DNA from: Irineochytrium annulatum | Taxonomy: Eukaryota > Chytridiomycota > Chytridiomycetes > Chytridiales > Chytridiaceae | Length of the DNA: 33,387 nucleotides | Direction of reading: 5' to 3' | NCBI GenBank assembly: GCA_027600665.1 | Contig: JADGJL010000192.1 | Coordinates: 1-33,387 of the forward strand | Shown here: piece by piece, positions 30,952 to 33,387 of the stretch | Layout: the number at the start of each line of letters is the position of its first letter | How positions within the stretch are numbered: the stretch's first letter is position 1 | Notes under the pieces: model-generated | What the model was told of the DNA's origin: nothing | Database searches by the model: none | Seen by the model: the letters and a program-made list of their open reading frames with translations, nothing else | Position numbers and translations under genes: made by a program

Positions 30952-31684
30952 CTAGTAGTTGCTCGCGGCGGCCGACGCGCTGGTCGCGAGCCTGCGGTGC
31001 TTGACGTTCCTGTACCGGACGGCGAAAACAACCCCGACTGTAGCAACGGCCACGACGGCGATGACGATCGCAGCGATGACGCCGACCGCAAGCTTGCTGG
31101 TGACGGGGGCCGAGACTGCAGGGACTCCCGTGACTGCGACCTGATGATAATTCCAACGTTTTTACACGGTGAGTAAAAAAACGTCAACGCGCGTGAACAA
31201 AAGAAAAAGGACATACCTCGGCGATGTCGACTTGGCACATGTTGTTCAGCTCGGGGACGGGCTCCATTTTCCACGTGAGCGTTAGCGACTTGACGGACGC
31301 GAGCATCGGGTCATCCGTGAACTTGCAGTTCTCGACCCTGCCCTTGCCGAAGTCGTTGATGAAGACCGTGTGCTCGCAGCTGTAGCTTGAGTCTGAGATC
31401 GCGCCCGTGTCAGCCTTGAAGCCCGCGAGCGTGTTGCTGACATCCGGGGTGTGCACGAACACGTTGCCGTACATGAGCGTCACGGACTGGTTCCGGAGGT
31501 CGTAGGGGCCGACGTAGCCGGCGGCCCAGTTGAGCGTGTAGGTTTGGGGCGCGCAGGAGGCGTCGAGTTGGGAGATCCAGTCGGAACCTAATGCAGAATG
31601 AATCAGGGAATGTTCCTGTTTGCCTAGTGATATAGAGAAAAGAAACTAACCATCATTGTTGTTGAGGCCGACGTCGACGAGAGC
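30952..31684 (-). CDS. LAMP-like type I membrane protein (5' end unresolved)
   Basis: Three 3' exons are clear on the minus strand: 31651-31684, 31217-31587 and 30952-31140, separated by introns of 63 and 76 bp. They give 197 residues. The luminal part has four Cys residues, two N-glycosylation-type sites shortly after the first Cys (Asn-Gln-Ser) and elsewhere, and the segment SYSCEHTVFINDF. That segment resembles the SY.C....VFV.D stretch of animal LAMP proteins. A single transmembrane helix (LAVGVIAAIVIAVVAVATVG) and a short basic tail ending SAAASNY follow; YRNV just after the membrane fits a Yxx-hydrophobic sorting pattern. The location would be vacuole/lysosome (inference). A signal-peptide exon should lie in 31700-32110; candidate ATGs are at 32061 and 32107, but I could not fix a consistent splice. 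An Ac45/V-ATPase S1-type protein is an alternative. Confidence 0.6.
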
Positions 31685-32718
31685 CTGGATTCGGATGGGA
31701 GGAATGATCAGTCGCTGTCTCGAAAAAGAAGAAAGGGAAGTCCGCCGGCTCCAGGGCCCGCACCGCGATCGACCAGGCCAGCCAGCTGCTGCTCCGCGCG
31801 GGTTCCGGTGAATTGCCAACCATCGAGGAGTATCCTTAAGGCCGGCTATCGGCGTGGAGACGCCGCCGGGACAGCAACATCCAACGCGACCGCGCTCCTC
31901 CCTCGCCTACTATCCATAACCGACCAACATTGGCCACCCTCCCTCGCACCGTTCTCCTCGCGATCCACTCGACAACGTCGTTGGCCTCGACCCGCCACCA
32001 ACGCAGCGATCATCACATACCTGAGCTGGCCGGCAGTGCCCGCCCATGCAAAAGCCTTCATCGTAAGTCGACGAGGCGGAGACGAAGGCGAGGTGGGAAA
32101 CGTCCATGGCTGTGGTGCGGATGGGGTGGAAGGCGGTCGAAGTCGGGTGGCGGTTGGACGGCTGACAACGAGCGGGACGGAGGACGACGAGATTGTTGGG
32201 TTGCTGGCGGTCGCTGCCTTGTATTTACGAACGTTCTTGGCGATGTCGCAGAGTGCGGTTCAAACACGGTGCAAAGTGCAAAGACGCTGGCCCCGCATTT
32301 GAAGGGCCGCTAATTTGGTTCATCCAGACGGAGACTGTAGTCAGATGCATATATCCAGACGGAAAATGCCAATCTCCTTTAGCATGGGCTGCAATCATTT
32401 CTTTAATCGGCGCCATGCTAACGAGAGAAAAGGATCAACGCACATTTTGCGACCTGTTGGCCGAGGAATGAGGCAATCCAGACGAAGTTATTCTGGCGTC
32501 ACGACCCGATCGTAATTACATGCATAATTTGGTCCTCGCAAGAAGCATTTCATAGTTGCTACCGTCTGGCATGAAATAAAGAACGTGTGGCTCATACGAT
32601 CTTGTACTCAAAACAGAATGCCGTGATTTCCTTCAATACTTACCATTTGCCTTTATGTGTATTCCAGAAATATAATGTACCTTGCCGAGCGTCAAAGTTG
32701 ACCACTTCCATTTTCGCG
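31685..32718. other. Unresolved 5' region of LAMP-like gene and divergent promoter of LETM1-like gene
   Basis: The right part (about 32300-32718) is AT-richer and reads as a promoter region. The left part probably holds one or more small 5' exons of the minus-strand membrane protein: ATG at 32061 opens MKAFAWAGTAG with a hydrophobic stretch after it, and a GTATGT donor follows. Plus-strand frames here are low-complexity and not believed. Confidence 0.4.
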
Positions 32719-33387
32719 ATGTTCGCTCTTGGGCTGCCAGCGGTCCGCGCGTGCCCGATGGCGGGAAGATCCATCGCGACGGCTTCGCGGCTGCGCCCGG
32801 ACGTCTTCATCCCGGTTTGCGGCGTCGCCCCACGCGCGATCGCGCCCTCCCGATCCCAGATTCCCAAGACTCCGCGCTCCATCCACCACGCCGCCGTCCG
32901 CTACCACTTCCGGTCTTTCACCAGCACGACCACCACACGATCTGCGTCTTCCTCCCCCACGACATCAGCTGCCACACCTGCATCCGCGCCCGCAAGCACA
33001 ACTGCGCCCGCAACAACACCACTCGCGAAGCCCGGCCTTCTCGCGCGTGGTTGGGCCTTCATGAAAAAATACTACAACGGCGCCCACCAATTTCGTGCCA
33101 ACGCCTCCCGCGCGGCTGAGATCCTCAAACGCCAGAACGCTGACCCGTCCTACCCCTTGACGCGTCGCGAGGCGCTCCTGATCCGCACCGTGCGCGAGGA
33201 CGCCGCCCGACTCCTGCCGTTCTTTGCCGTGATGTTGATCGTGCCCGAGAGCCTGCCTTTCTTGATGGTGTGGCAGCCGACGTTTTTCCCCAGCACCTGC
33301 GTCGATGAGGGGGATCGGATCAAGATGGCGGAGAAGGCGAGGAAGGCCAGAGGGGAGATTGGGGCGAGGTGGATGGGGGTTATGAAG
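32719..33387 (+). CDS. LETM1-like mitochondrial membrane protein (3' end beyond window)
   Basis: Open from ATG 32719 to the window edge, 223 residues without a stop. The N terminus is rich in Arg, Ala and Ser and lacks acidic residues (MFALGLPAVRACPMAGRS onward), as in a mitochondrial targeting sequence. A Thr/Ser/Ala-rich linker follows. From about residue 147, LTRREALLIRTVREDAARLL followed by PFFAVMLIVPESLPFLMVWQ and PTFFPSTCV matches the opening of the LETM1 domain. That family (LETM1/Mdm38/LETMD1) sits in the inner mitochondrial membrane and is tied to K+/H+ or Ca2+/H+ exchange and ribosome binding. Which subfamily this is cannot be decided without the missing C-terminal part. A downstream intron may begin near the edge. 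Confidence 0.8.
   Translation, partial: MFALGLPAVRACPMAGRSIATASRLRPDVFIPVCGVAPRAIAPSRSQIPKTPRSIHHAAVRYHFRSFTSTTTTRSASSSPTTSAATPASAPASTTAPATTPLAKPGLLARGWAFMKKYYNGAHQFRANASRAAEILKRQNADPSYPLTRREALLIRTVREDAARLLPFFAVMLIVPESLPFLMVWQPTFFPSTCVDEGDRIKMAEKARKARGEIGARWMGVMK

Noticed and set aside
1..33387. tRNA, rRNA or CRISPR features
   Set aside because: No stretch with a tRNA-like A/B box pair and acceptor stem, no rRNA sequence, and no regularly spaced repeats were seen by eye; a tRNAscan-SE or Infernal run would be decisive.

Overview
The window looks like a gene-dense, GC-rich nuclear contig from a fungus, most likely an early-diverging zoosporic (chytrid-type) one. The supporting signs are many short spliceosomal introns (about 40-90 bp, usually GT..AG), TTAGGG-type telomere-like tracts at the left edge, a chromodomain Ty3/gypsy element, and a gene set (THOC3, metazoan-type Nup58, a LAMP-like protein, a GT14 glycosyltransferase) that is not yeast-like. 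The lineage is an inference; the eukaryotic gene structure is read directly from the sequence.

Layout. 1-1256: gene-poor DNA with degenerate CCCTAA tracts and a perfect hairpin. 1257-2381 (-): intronless bicupin gene. 2842-8749: a complete LTR retrotransposon (Metaviridae, chromovirus type) with 299-bp LTRs that differ at 3 sites and a perfect 5-bp target duplication (GTTGT). Its gag and pol are broken by frame changes and stops, while the integrase and chromodomain end is open. 8851-10866 (+): HMCES/SRAP abasic-site DNA-protein crosslink factor, whose start lies about 100 bp from the 3' LTR. 11337-16591 (+): a five-exon gene for a 1,678-residue, mostly disordered nuclear-looking protein that I do not recognise. 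It has repeated helical modules near the N terminus and a set of D/E-A-T-Q motifs. 16592-17491: intergenic DNA holding a foldback repeat. 17492-18956 (-): THOC3/Tex1 in nine exons. 19015-19600: decayed copy of the neighbouring F-box gene. 19853-21466 (+): intact F-box/ankyrin-like gene. 21807-23344 (-): FG nucleoporin Nup58. 23507-25589 (-): GT14 type II membrane glycosyltransferase. 25590-26914: no convincing gene. 26915-27799 (+): ribosomal protein eS7. 28262-29944 (-): F-box/LRR-like gene. 30952-31684 (-): LAMP-like type I membrane protein, 5' end unresolved. 32719-33387 (+): LETM1-like mitochondrial protein, cut by the window edge.

There is no operon logic. Most genes are housekeeping functions placed side by side: mRNA export (THOC3), nuclear pore (Nup58), translation (eS7), Golgi glycosylation (GT14), mitochondria (LETM1-like) and DNA-damage tolerance (HMCES). 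The accessory part is the left 20 kb: subtelomere-like sequence, an intronless cupin gene, a recent transposon insertion, F-box duplications and a palindromic repeat. The best candidate for something undescribed is the 1,678-residue protein next to HMCES.
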